Positions 1-6,962 of a stretch of 21,166 bases of DNA are shown here, one piece after another. The stretch is from positions 1 to 21,166 of the IMG/VR virus record IMGVR_UViG_3300021792_000025; one strand, given 5' to 3'. How positions within the stretch are numbered: the stretch's first letter is position 1; each line of letters begins with the position of its first letter. The position numbers were made by a program, and so were the translations under genes. Under the pieces are notes generated by a model. That model was given only the letters and a program-made list of their open reading frames with translations, was not told where the DNA came from and ran no database searches. Origin of the DNA: a virus.

Positions 1-1750
1 TTACTGGAGAACCATTATCAGCACCAAACATAAAATTTACACCAGCATCTAAAACTTTACCAATTTTATCTCCAATTGCTAATTCATCATTAATATGTTC
101 ACCAATTAACGGATAATTTAAAATTGTATAAGGGAAATATTGTTTTCCTTCTAAAATATGATTATCAATATCAGTTATTTTAATAAATTTATAAATTTTC
201 CAACCTCTTTCTTCAGCATCATCATATTCATAATCTCTTTGAATTGGTCTATCTACAAATATTTGATTATTATCAGTATCAATATTTTCAATTGTATATT
301 CTTCATAATAATCACTTCCATAAATTTGTTCTTCAGTTGGATAATTTGGAAGTAATTTAATTGTATCACCAATATTTAAATTTCCTAAATCTGTTACAAA
401 AATTTCTATATCACCTGCAAATATATCTTCTTTTGTTTCAATAACATATCCATCACTATCTAATGCAGGTTTAAAAATTTTTTCTTCTTTTCTTCTCCAA
501 ATTGCATAATCAGTTGTTCTTGGATTTAATGGAACCCCATCAACTGTTTTTGCTAAAATATTATCTTTTACTTGAATATAATTTGAATTTCCATTAATTA
601 CAGTTTCAATATATAATTTTTTACCAAATCCATCTACAAATTCAGGATCTTTTGAAACTAACCATCTTTCAACTTCAACACCATCTTCATAAACTACTAA
701 ATAAAATGCTTTCATATCAGGATAATCAGGTGATTTTTCAATTCCTATTTCTAATTTATCATTCCATTCACCTGGATTTACACCAGTTACTAAAAATGTA
801 AACATCTGATTCCAAATTGAAACTTTTGTTACTTTATAAATTGCATCAGTACTTTTAACTGTTACAGGTTGTTTTGTTTTTACAAAGAATAAACTAATTT
901 GATCTTTGAATTTTTGAATTGCTTTATCATCACTTTCTGAACCATCTGCATTTAATTTTACAATTTCATCGCCATCGTGAAATTCATCAGAATTTGCAAC
1001 TACAATATATGGACTATCAACTGCATCAAGTAAAACTACAGTTGTTGCACCATTTGTTTTATTTTTAATTACATCACCTTTTTTAACTGTCATTGTAGTT
1101 TGATTACCATCTGAATCTTTATCAAATACAATTCTATCAAACGGTTTTCTTTCTTCTACATCAACTACATCAACTACATTAAATTTTTCAGTTTCTACAT
1201 CATAATCAGTTAATGGTGCATAATTAGGATTTGAACTAATTACAATTTTTTCACCCGCTTTAATATTTTTAGGTTCACCATTTAATACAAATTCATATGT
1301 ATTAATATAATCTGCACCTGCTTGGTCTAACATTTTTTCAATTTGAATTTTTCCAGGCTCTTGAATAAATAAAAATTTATCATATTCTTCTTGTGTTAAT
1401 CCAGCAGGTAAAGGTTCAACTACTCTCTTAATATTATCTGAATATTTATCTCCAATTTCAAAATTTCCACCTCTAACAAGAACACCACCATATTTAATAT
1501 CATCTGATGCTGCTCTTACTACCCATAATTTATCAGTGTATTTACTTAACCAAACGGCGCCATTTGTTTCAGGATATCTTAAATCTGGAATACCAAATTT
1601 ATCAATTAATTCATTTTCACCTGTAATTAAAATAGGTTTATTAACAGGTCCTTTTCTAAATCTTCCTACAATTCCTGTATAAATACCAGATAAACTTTGA
1701 ATTATTGCAGATCTATCTTGTGTAGCAAATATTACTTTTGCAGCTCCCAT
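1..1750 (-). CDS. Contractile tail sheath protein, gp18-like (3' end outside window)
   Basis: This gene starts at 1750 and is still open at base 1, giving 583 codons so far, so only the N-terminal part is visible. It begins MGAAKVIFATQD and then has GIYTGIVGRFRKGPVNKPI, a Lys-Leu-Trp-Val-Val-Arg-Ala-Ala stretch near residue 75, and long beta-rich segments. The GxYxGIVxxxxKGPVN signature followed by KLWVVRAA is typical of T4 gp18-family sheath subunits, which polymerise around the tail tube and contract at infection. The family match is from memory of those motifs; the C-terminal domain that interlocks neighbouring subunits is not visible. The ATG is preceded by AAAGGATAATT, and that AAAGGA is made from the last codons of the upstream 63-aa gene, so translation is probably coupled. 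Confidence is high for sheath identity. Confidence 0.9.
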   Translation of the reverse strand, partial: MGAAKVIFATQDRSAIIQSLSGIYTGIVGRFRKGPVNKPILITGENELIDKFGIPDLRYPETNGAVWLSKYTDKLWVVRAASDDIKYGGVLVRGGNFEIGDKYSDNIKRVVEPLPAGLTQEEYDKFLFIQEPGKIQIEKMLDQAGADYINTYEFVLNGEPKNIKAGEKIVISSNPNYAPLTDYDVETEKFNVVDVVDVEERKPFDRIVFDKDSDGNQTTMTVKKGDVIKNKTNGATTVVLLDAVDSPYIVVANSDEFHDGDEIVKLNADGSESDDKAIQKFKDQISLFFVKTKQPVTVKSTDAIYKVTKVSIWNQMFTFLVTGVNPGEWNDKLEIGIEKSPDYPDMKAFYLVVYEDGVEVERWLVSKDPEFVDGFGKKLYIETVINGNSNYIQVKDNILAKTVDGVPLNPRTTDYAIWRRKEEKIFKPALDSDGYVIETKEDIFAGDIEIFVTDLGNLNIGDTIKLLPNYPTEEQIYGSDYYEEYTIENIDTDNNQIFVDRPIQRDYEYDDAEERGWKIYKFIKITDIDNHILEGKQYFPYTILNYPLIGEHINDELAIGDKIGKVLDAGVNFMFGADNGSPV

Positions 1751-1752
1751 AA

Positions 1753-1944
1753 TTATCCTTTAATAATATTTATTTGAGCACCTTTAGGTAACTCATTCAT
1801 AATTTTTTTAATTTGTTTTTCTGAAATATTTAAAGTAATTCTTTCACCTAATCCTATTACATAAATATTTTCAGGTTTTGAATTACCCATAGTATCTACT
1901 ACAAATTGTCTTTCTTTTCCATTAATTATCTCAACTTTAACCAT
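1753..1944 (-). CDS. Small unknown protein directly upstream of the tail sheath gene
   Basis: The product is 63 aa, starts MVKVEIINGKERQF and ends INIIKG. It has no signal peptide, membrane segment or Cys. Alternating hydrophobic residues in the first half suggest a small beta fold, and the second half (ISEKQIKKIMNEL) looks like one amphipathic helix. The start has an AAGGATTTGAATA leader, and the stop lies 2 bases before the sheath ATG, with the sheath ribosome site inside its last codons. It is therefore co-transcribed and likely co-translated with the sheath gene. I do not recognise a family. The position suggests a small tail or neck accessory protein, but this is inference only. Confidence 0.75.
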   Translation of the reverse strand: MVKVEIINGKERQFVVDTMGNSKPENIYVIGLGERITLNISEKQIKKIMNELPKGAQINIIKG

Positions 1945-1966
1945 TATTCAAATCCTTATATTTTTT

Positions 1967-2791
1967 TTATTTATTTAAAATTTCTTTTTCGTGTAAACTT
2001 TCACAAGTTTCTTCTTCAATTAAATGTGTATTTTCATCAACTTTACAAGTTTCAGAACATACTAATTGATTTTTATTATAATTATTTAAATTATATGATG
2101 TTAAAACTGATATATCACTTTCTTTATTAAATGCAAATACTCTTAAATCAATTTCTTCAATAGTATTTGTATTATCAAGATAATAAAACGGACTGAAAAA
2201 TACACCATATACATTAAATGTAAATTCTATTAATTGTATTCCACCATATGATTGAACGTTAATAAAATCAATTGAATCTATAGGTTCAAAATAAGTATTA
2301 TAATCAATCTCTAAAGGTTCACCATCTAATGAATATGTTACTAAAATTGGAGGATTAACATCATAAAAAATTGTATTATATAATAATTCAAATAAATAAA
2401 TTATTTTTGCTTCTGATGAAAACAATTTAATATTAAATGTTGTTTTTCCATAAAATACATCTCTTAATTCAATTCCATTTTTTGTATATATTCTTAATTT
2501 ATCTTGTGGATTTAAAATAAATGGAGAAACACCATTTTCTTCATTTTTAAATTTTAAAATTGGAGTTCTTTTCCATATTGCTATATTTATATCATCTAAT
2601 TTTTCAGATCCTAATAATTCTTTTGCTACATCAGTACTTAAAGAATTATTTATTTTTGAAAATCTATCTTTTCTAAATTCTTCAATAAAATCCATTTCAG
2701 GTGAATATTTAAATGAAACATTTATACCCATTTTTTCTAAAATTCTATCTTTAATAAATTTAATAATACTTGCTTCAAATAATTCTACCAT
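1967..2791 (-). CDS. Putative tail terminator / sheath stabiliser (gp15-like), tentative
   Basis: The product is 274 aa. The middle (about residues 110-205) has the pattern of gp15-type tail terminators: a beta strand (FNIKLFSSEAKIIYLFELL) running into a helix, and later IQLIEFTFNVYGVFFSPFY, resembling the T4 gp15 segment that ends in a strand-turn with aromatic and Pro residues. Length (T4 gp15 is 272 aa) and position just before the sheath gene agree. The gp15-type role is to cap tube and sheath and join the tail to the neck. The C-terminal 35 residues look unlike the rest: acidic and Cys-bearing, with VCSETC and ETCESL. The ATG has AAAGGATATTTAAAT in front. The assignment rests on remembered similarity and synteny, not a search; another neck protein is the main alternative. 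Confidence 0.5.
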   Translation of the reverse strand: MVELFEASIIKFIKDRILEKMGINVSFKYSPEMDFIEEFRKDRFSKINNSLSTDVAKELLGSEKLDDINIAIWKRTPILKFKNEENGVSPFILNPQDKLRIYTKNGIELRDVFYGKTTFNIKLFSSEAKIIYLFELLYNTIFYDVNPPILVTYSLDGEPLEIDYNTYFEPIDSIDFINVQSYGGIQLIEFTFNVYGVFFSPFYYLDNTNTIEEIDLRVFAFNKESDISVLTSYNLNNYNKNQLVCSETCKVDENTHLIEEETCESLHEKEILNK

Positions 2792-2804
2792 ATTTAAATA
2801 TCCT

Positions 2805-3422
2805 TTAACTTAACAAATCAATTACTTTATTCCAACCATCATTTGTTGTTCCTTTTAATTCATCTAATACTCTTTCAACTAATTGTTCACCTTCATCTCT
2901 CAAATCTCTAATATCAAATGGTAATTCTGATAATGCAAAATCTGTTCTATTATGCCCAATATAAATTAACGATAATCCTATCATTAATTCTAAAAATAAT
3001 GTTTCATTTGACTTAATATCTTCTAAAACAGGAGTACATAATGCTTCAATATAAAAATGTTCACCTGGTGCTGAAAAATATAAAACTTTTTTAATATTAT
3101 CATATTTCCAACTATATGGAACTTTTAATGCATTTTTTGAATTTGCCCATAAATTTTTTGTATAATCATTAAAATAAATATTATTGATATTTAAAATATT
3201 TCTAATAATACCAAAATTATCTTCAATTTTTTCCAATTTCATTTTATGATTATTAATAAATATTGGAGATATTACATATACAGGATTATAATCTCCCCAA
3301 ATATTTAATGCTCTTTTAATTAATCCATCTAATACAGGTTCAGTAATTTCAAAATTTTCTTTTCCTACAAAATATTGATTTGTATTAACTAAAATATAAT
3401 TATATACTTCTTCTTTTGTCAA
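2805..3422 (-). CDS. Putative neck / head-tail connector protein, unassigned
   Basis: The product is 205 aa. It is mostly helical at both ends (EEVYNYILVNTNQYF at the start, LVERVLDELKGTTNDGW at the end) with a beta-rich, Trp/Tyr-containing middle. No signal peptide or membrane segment is evident. The start is TTG at 3422, preceded by AAGGGTAAATA, and an in-frame stop lies two codons upstream, so no ATG start is available nearby. It is the first gene after a strong terminator and lies just before the putative tail terminator and sheath genes, the place where T4-type phages carry neck genes (gp13/gp14). That placement is the main support; I recognise no diagnostic motif. Its stop codon overlaps the ribosome site of the next gene (TAAAGGATA). 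Confidence 0.45.
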   Translation of the reverse strand: MTKEEVYNYILVNTNQYFVGKENFEITEPVLDGLIKRALNIWGDYNPVYVISPIFINNHKMKLEKIEDNFGIIRNILNINNIYFNDYTKNLWANSKNALKVPYSWKYDNIKKVLYFSAPGEHFYIEALCTPVLEDIKSNETLFLELMIGLSLIYIGHNRTDFALSELPFDIRDLRDEGEQLVERVLDELKGTTNDGWNKVIDLLS

Positions 3423-3464
3423 TATTTACCCTTTTTATAATATTTAATAAATATTTAAACATTA
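3423..3464 (-). other. A+T-only spacer after terminator, possible weak promoter
   Basis: This short spacer contains a TATAAT (3461-3466) directly after the terminator T tract, and nested AT dyads (aatattt/aaatatt; outer ttataat/attataa). No acceptable -35 is seen 16-18 bases upstream. If the terminator is efficient, a promoter for the neck-sheath unit must lie here, but the sequence does not prove it. Confidence 0.25.
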
Positions 3465-3499
3465 TAAAAAAGGCAGAAAAATTAAAGTAATTTTTCTGC
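3465..3499 (-). terminator. Strong intrinsic terminator overlapping the end of the 249-aa gene
   Basis: On the minus strand, a perfect 12-bp stem (GCAGAAAAATTA against TAATTTTTCTGC, arms 3488-3499 and 3473-3484) with a 3-base CTT loop is followed by CCTTTTTTAT. The 5' arm is coding sequence (Ala-Glu-Lys-Leu) and the stop codon TAA begins the 3' arm. Confidence 0.9.
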
Positions 3500-4231
3500 T
3501 AATACATCTGATTCTTGTTTTTCATTCATTGTATTATTAATATTACCATCAATTAATTTTTCAAGTAAATCAACTTTACTTTCATTATGTTCAAACATTT
3601 CAACTGATTCTTTAATTCCATTTTCATTTGATTCATTTAAACTTTCAATAATTTTATTTTTCATTTTTTCTTCAATTTCAGGAATTAAATCTTCAGTTAA
3701 AATATAAATATTTTCACCATTTTCAATTGCTTTTTCTAATAATTTGAAGTTTTCTTTTCCAATTGCTTCTGCAATTTTTTCATCTAATTTTTCAATAAAT
3801 TCTTCTTCAATTGTTTCTATTTCAGATTCTCCTATTACATATATTTTTTCATTATTTTCAATTGCACTTTCAAGTTTTCTAAAATTTTCTTTTCCAATTG
3901 CTTCTTTTAATTTTTCTTCAACTTCTTCTAATAATTCATCTTCTGCAATTTTAACTTCTTTATCTGTTAAAATATAAACATTTTCATCATTTTCAATTGC
4001 ACTTTCCAAAATTTCAAAATTTTCTTCACCTAATTTTTCTCTAAATTTATTTTCTATTTCTTCAATTAATTTTTCTTTTTCAGATTCAATAATATTTTTT
4101 AATTCTGATTCTGTTAAAACTACATTTTCAGATAAAATCGTTTCATACGCTTCTAAAAACGCTTGTTTTTTAATTTCTTTAATATCAACTGATTCTGTTA
4201 ATTTTTTTTGTTTTCTTAAATCTTTAATCAT
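3482..4231 (-). CDS. Acidic repeat protein, putative internal head / second scaffold protein
   Basis: The product is 249 aa, very rich in Glu and Lys. It contains three tandem repeats of about 45 residues (about 67-110, 111-155, 156-195), each with GxENFxxLExAIEN, then (N/K)(V/I)Y(I/V)(L/I)(T/G), then a charged helix. Residues 28-66 (ETILSENVVLTESEL...) look like a degenerate fourth copy. Residues 108-111 (LKE|A) and 153-156 (IAE|A) at repeat joints match the L/I-x-E cleavage preference of T4 gp21 proteases. The last six residues, LAEKLL, are identical to the last six of the protease-scaffold protein. No membrane or signal segment is seen. Its place in the head cluster and its shared tail suggest a scaffold or internal core protein processed by the prohead protease. 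That role is inference; no family is recognised. Confidence 0.7.
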   Translation of the reverse strand: MIKDLRKQKKLTESVDIKEIKKQAFLEAYETILSENVVLTESELKNIIESEKEKLIEEIENKFREKLGEENFEILESAIENDENVYILTDKEVKIAEDELLEEVEEKLKEAIGKENFRKLESAIENNEKIYVIGESEIETIEEEFIEKLDEKIAEAIGKENFKLLEKAIENGENIYILTEDLIPEIEEKMKNKIIESLNESNENGIKESVEMFEHNESKVDLLEKLIDGNINNTMNEKQESDVLAEKLL

Positions 4232-4786
4232 TTATTGTCCTTTCACTATAATTTTATCATCATAAATATCAACTTCAAAGTTTTCAAGATCATTTTCAAT
4301 TGATTTGAAAAAATCAACCAATTCATCTGAATAAGGTAATTCAATTTCATTATCACTAATAATAAATATTTCAATATTTGGAAATTCATTATCTAATAAT
4401 TGTGCTAAATCATCAATTGTAACAATTGAATCTACAGGAGTATCGCCTAAATCATCAATTGAACCATCTGCTCCTTCATTTAATCCATCAATAAATAAAT
4501 CTTTAATTAATAATTGATATTTATCTTTAACAATTAATTTATCTAAAGGATAATACGGACTTAAAAGTATTTGTAATTTTCTTGCATCATATAATTTTGA
4601 ATTAATTAATGTTCCTTCATCTGAAATTACAATATCATCTTGTTTTACACCAAATGTTTTTAAAACATCAATAATTTGAGGAATTACATCATCAGATTCT
4701 TTAAAAATTATTAATCCATTTATTGTTTCTTTGTATTTTAAATTTGATTTTTCTAAAATTTTTTTAATATCATTTAAATTAATCAT
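4232..4786 (-). CDS. Unknown acidic protein in the head gene cluster
   Basis: The product is 184 aa, starting MINLNDIKKILEKSNLKY. A longer reading to 4852 is open but would begin inside the preceding gene with a poly-Lys N-terminus. The ATG at 4786 has a typical AAAGGATAAAA site, so I use it; the start overlaps the previous stop by 8 bases. The sequence reads as alternating short helices and strands (GLIIFKES, QDDIVISDEG, IEIFIISDNEIEL, FEVDIYDDKIIVKGQ), and its C-terminal half is strongly acidic. No Cys, signal or membrane segment is present. The ribosome site of the next gene (AAAGGACAAT) lies in its last codons. I recognise no family; a head-associated structural or core protein is the likeliest role from context. 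Confidence 0.7.
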   Translation of the reverse strand: MINLNDIKKILEKSNLKYKETINGLIIFKESDDVIPQIIDVLKTFGVKQDDIVISDEGTLINSKLYDARKLQILLSPYYPLDKLIVKDKYQLLIKDLFIDGLNEGADGSIDDLGDTPVDSIVTIDDLAQLLDNEFPNIEIFIISDNEIELPYSDELVDFFKSIENDLENFEVDIYDDKIIVKGQ

Positions 4787-5123
4787 TTTTATCCTTTTTT
4801 GAATTTCTTCTTGTTCTTTTTTGTTTAACTTTTTCTTTAGTTTTTTCCTCAACTTTTTCTTCTTTTACTTCTTCAGTTTCAACTTTTTCTTCTTTTACTT
4901 CTTCAGTTTCAACTTTTTCTTCTTTTACTTCAATTTCAACTTTTTCAGATTCTTTAGATTTTTTAGATTCATTTATTTTTTCAATTATTAAAACTGAAGG
5001 TTTTCTTAAAATAAAAGATTCTTCAATTAAAACATATTCACCAGGTTTTACTGATACTGATGTATAATCTTTTTTCAAAAAAACAGCAATTGTATTTGAT
5101 ACATTTTTTAACTTAATAACCAT
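4779..5123 (-). CDS. Small protein: N-terminal beta domain plus repetitive Lys/Glu tail
   Basis: The product is 114 aa. Residues 1-52 look like a compact beta domain (VIKLKNVSNTIAVFL, VSVKPGEYVLIEE), a pattern common in small phage head or tail surface proteins. Residues 53-114 are a low-complexity charged tail with tandem KEEKVETEEV units and a strongly basic end (KQKRTRRNSKK). The repeat is exact at DNA level (see the repeat entry). The start has AAAGGATATTAAA. It is the first phage gene after the inserted endonuclease and so probably originally followed the capsid gene; a capsid decoration or vertex-associated protein is plausible but unproven. Confidence 0.7.
   Translation of the reverse strand: MVIKLKNVSNTIAVFLKKDYTSVSVKPGEYVLIEESFILRKPSVLIIEKINESKKSKESEKVEIEVKEEKVETEEVKEEKVETEEVKEEKVEEKTKEKVKQKRTRRNSKKDKND
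4851..4941. repeat. 30-bp tandem repeat, about 2.7 copies, inside the 114-aa gene
   Basis: Units begin at 4851, 4881 and 4911. The first two are identical over 30 bases and the third matches for 21. The period is a multiple of three and encodes the 10-residue unit KEEKVETEEV, so copy number can change without a frameshift. Confidence 0.95.
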
Positions 5124-5141
5124 TTTAATATCCTTTTTAAA

Positions 5142-6854
5142 TTATTTAAAAATATAATTTTTATAATATTTAAAATTTCCAACATCATAAATAATTCTAT
5201 ATCCATTATTAAAAATATTTTCTTTTGCTGATAAATTTTCATTATAAATATTTAAAATATTTTTTAATTTATGTTTTTGAAATTTTATTCTATGATATAA
5301 ATTTAATTCATCATTAAATACATAAAAATTTGGCTCAATTATTTTTTCTAATTTCATAAATTTTTGATAAACATTATTTTTATATACCCATCTTCTATTA
5401 CCAAATGAAATTAATTTTTTAATATTTAATTTTTTAATATAATTATTTTCAAAATATTTTAAAAATTTTCCAAACAAACCTCTTATAGTTATATATTTTT
5501 TTGAAGCAAATCTTATTAATTCATATTCATCTTTTTTAAATCTACTTTTTCCAAATGTCATTACAGCTAATAATTCATTATTAATAAAAAATCCTAATTT
5601 TATTTTTGATTCTGAGTAACCTTGTAAATGATTTTCTTTTAAAAATTGTCTTGCTATTTTTGTTTCAATTTTTTTTATAATACCATCTCTTGCATTATAT
5701 TTTTTAATTTTTTTTGATTTTAATTTTAATAATATTTTAGATTTCCATATATCTTGTTTTATTTCATCTAACCATTCATTTGAAAAAATATGAAATAAAT
5801 GAATGCCGTTTTGTTCACATAATTCTGTTTTTTCTAAATGATAATTTTTGTCAATATTTTTGAAAAAAGGATGATTTCCTTGTGAATGAAAAAATATTCC
5901 ATCATATTCAATTGCAAAATTAAATTCTGGTATATAAATATCTAATTCTTTATTTGGAATTATTTTTCTTGTATTTGTTAAAATTTCTCCATCATAATGT
6001 TTTTTAATAAATTCTAAAATTTCTTTTTCTTTAGAGTTTTTTAATTTTCCAGAAATATTAAAATCGTGAATAATTTTATACGTATAACTATCTGAAATAT
6101 TAAAATATTCTTTTATCCCTTTAAAATCAATGATTCCATTTTTAATAAAATTTTCTTCTATAAAATTTTTATTAAAATTATTAGAATTTTTTATATGATT
6201 TTTTGTATGGTGATTATTTTTATATTTTTCTAATTGAAAAATTGATTTTACACCATATTTATTTTGTATATTTTCTACAAATAAATTTTTATATTTATTA
6301 TTTTTCATATGATTTTCAAATCCATATTTTTTTAAACAAGTTTTTTTTGCTTTTTCTCTATTATTAAAATTTTCATTTCCATATTTTTTTAAACAAGTTT
6401 GTTTTCTTTTTTCAGATATAATTTTAGATTTTTCAGAAATTTTTTTCCTTCTAATTTGATTTAATTCTTTATTATTTGTAGAACATTTATAAGAACAAAA
6501 TTTAATTTCTTCTTTAAAAGGATTATAAAATTTATTTTCTAAAATATATTTTTCAAATAAATTTTTTCCACAAGTCAAACATTTAGGATCTTCAAAACCT
6601 TTTTTATTCCAAAGGTATTTAATTATTTTTGTTTTAATTGAATCTTCAATAACAAAATTTGAATTTTTAAATCTTAATGTATCAATATTAATTAATTCAT
6701 TAATATATTTATCATCAAAATTATTATTTTTAATTTTTTCTAAACAATATAATTTTTTATGAGTATTATTACAAAATAGTTTATTATCAAATTTTTGAAT
6801 ATATTTTTTATTTTTTATTTCAGAATTACAGTAGAAACAATTTCCATAAGACAT
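5142..6854 (-). CDS. Free-standing homing endonuclease, Vsr-like EDxHD family
   Basis: The product is 570 aa. The N-terminus has zinc-finger-like Cys pairs (C6-x2-C9, C92-x2-C95, C120-x3-C124). Residues 150-205 carry three KYG modules (TCLKKYGNENF, TCLKKYGFENH, NKYGVKSIFQ) of the kind seen as DNA-binding repeats in phage homing enzymes. Residues 302-323 hold the nuclease core: KELDIYIP, then IEYDGIFFH with E316, D318 and H323, followed by YHLEKTELCEQNGIHLFHIFSNEW. This matches the Vsr-fold EDxHD group typified by I-Bth0305I. Residues about 400-490 (ARQFLKENHLQGY, LLAVMTFGKSRF, SFGNRRW) resemble the GNAT-like C-terminal domain often found in such proteins. Both neighbours are intact, so it sits between genes rather than in an intron. 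It has its own promoter and is even poorer in G+C than the capsid gene. Family assignment is from remembered motifs; the target site is unknown. Confidence 0.85.
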   Translation of the reverse strand: MSYGNCFYCNSEIKNKKYIQKFDNKLFCNNTHKKLYCLEKIKNNNFDDKYINELINIDTLRFKNSNFVIEDSIKTKIIKYLWNKKGFEDPKCLTCGKNLFEKYILENKFYNPFKEEIKFCSYKCSTNNKELNQIRRKKISEKSKIISEKRKQTCLKKYGNENFNNREKAKKTCLKKYGFENHMKNNKYKNLFVENIQNKYGVKSIFQLEKYKNNHHTKNHIKNSNNFNKNFIEENFIKNGIIDFKGIKEYFNISDSYTYKIIHDFNISGKLKNSKEKEILEFIKKHYDGEILTNTRKIIPNKELDIYIPEFNFAIEYDGIFFHSQGNHPFFKNIDKNYHLEKTELCEQNGIHLFHIFSNEWLDEIKQDIWKSKILLKLKSKKIKKYNARDGIIKKIETKIARQFLKENHLQGYSESKIKLGFFINNELLAVMTFGKSRFKKDEYELIRFASKKYITIRGLFGKFLKYFENNYIKKLNIKKLISFGNRRWVYKNNVYQKFMKLEKIIEPNFYVFNDELNLYHRIKFQKHKLKNILNIYNENLSAKENIFNNGYRIIYDVGNFKYYKNYIFK

Positions 6855-6868
6855 ATTAGTTCCTTCTT

Positions 6869-6910
6869 TACAATATTTTCAAAATTATATCAAATTTAAA
6901 AAATATTGTA
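6869..6910. promoter_or_regulatory. 11-bp perfect inverted repeat around the endonuclease promoter
   Basis: Arms TACAATATTTT and AAAATATTGTA (6900-6910 and 6869-6879 as read on the minus strand) are perfect complements separated by 20 bases. The -10 box lies in the spacer and the end of the -35 box lies in one arm, so this could be an operator. It could also fold as an mRNA hairpin near the ribosome site. No regulator is identified. Confidence 0.45.
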
Positions 6911-6912
6911 AA
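6884..6912 (-). promoter_or_regulatory. Sigma70-type promoter for the homing endonuclease gene
   Basis: TTTACA (6907-6912), a 17-base spacer, then TATAAT (6884-6889) with an extended -10 TGA directly upstream. It lies just downstream of the capsid gene terminator and 30 bases before the endonuclease ATG, so the endonuclease is expressed as its own unit. A host-like promoter implies expression by unmodified host RNA polymerase. Confidence 0.75.
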
Positions 6913-6962
6913 AAAGGAAAAAAGAAAAACAAGAATTAAGCGTTAAGTACTTTAATTCTTGT
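6911..6962 (-). terminator. Strong intrinsic terminator of the major capsid gene
   Basis: The minus strand carries an 11-bp perfect stem (ACAAGAATTAA against TTAATTCTTGT, arms 6952-6962 and 6929-6939) with a 12-base loop, followed by TTTTCTTTTTTCCTTTTT. The stop codon is in the 3' arm and the 5' arm encodes Thr-Arg-Ile near the end of the capsid protein. It ends the very highly expressed capsid transcript. Confidence 0.9.

Noticed and set aside
158-355. Plus-strand open frames here and elsewhere (1906-2130, 3744-3977, 8548-8730, 12217-12426, 12653-12919, 14093-14572, 17020-17340, 19554-19742)
   Set aside because: All are antisense to well-supported genes and give Ile/Phe/Leu/Tyr-rich low-complexity translations expected from the complement of A+T-rich coding DNA; none has a Shine-Dalgarno sequence of the type used here.
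3417-3422. TTGACA at the start of the neck gene as a -35 box
   Set aside because: The nearest TATAAT is only 12 bases away, too close, and the TTG is better explained as the start codon.
4787-4852. Longer N-terminus (22 residues, poly-Lys) for the 184-aa head-cluster gene
   Set aside because: It would start inside the preceding gene's repetitive tail without a ribosome site, while the internal ATG at 4786 has AAAGGAT at normal spacing.
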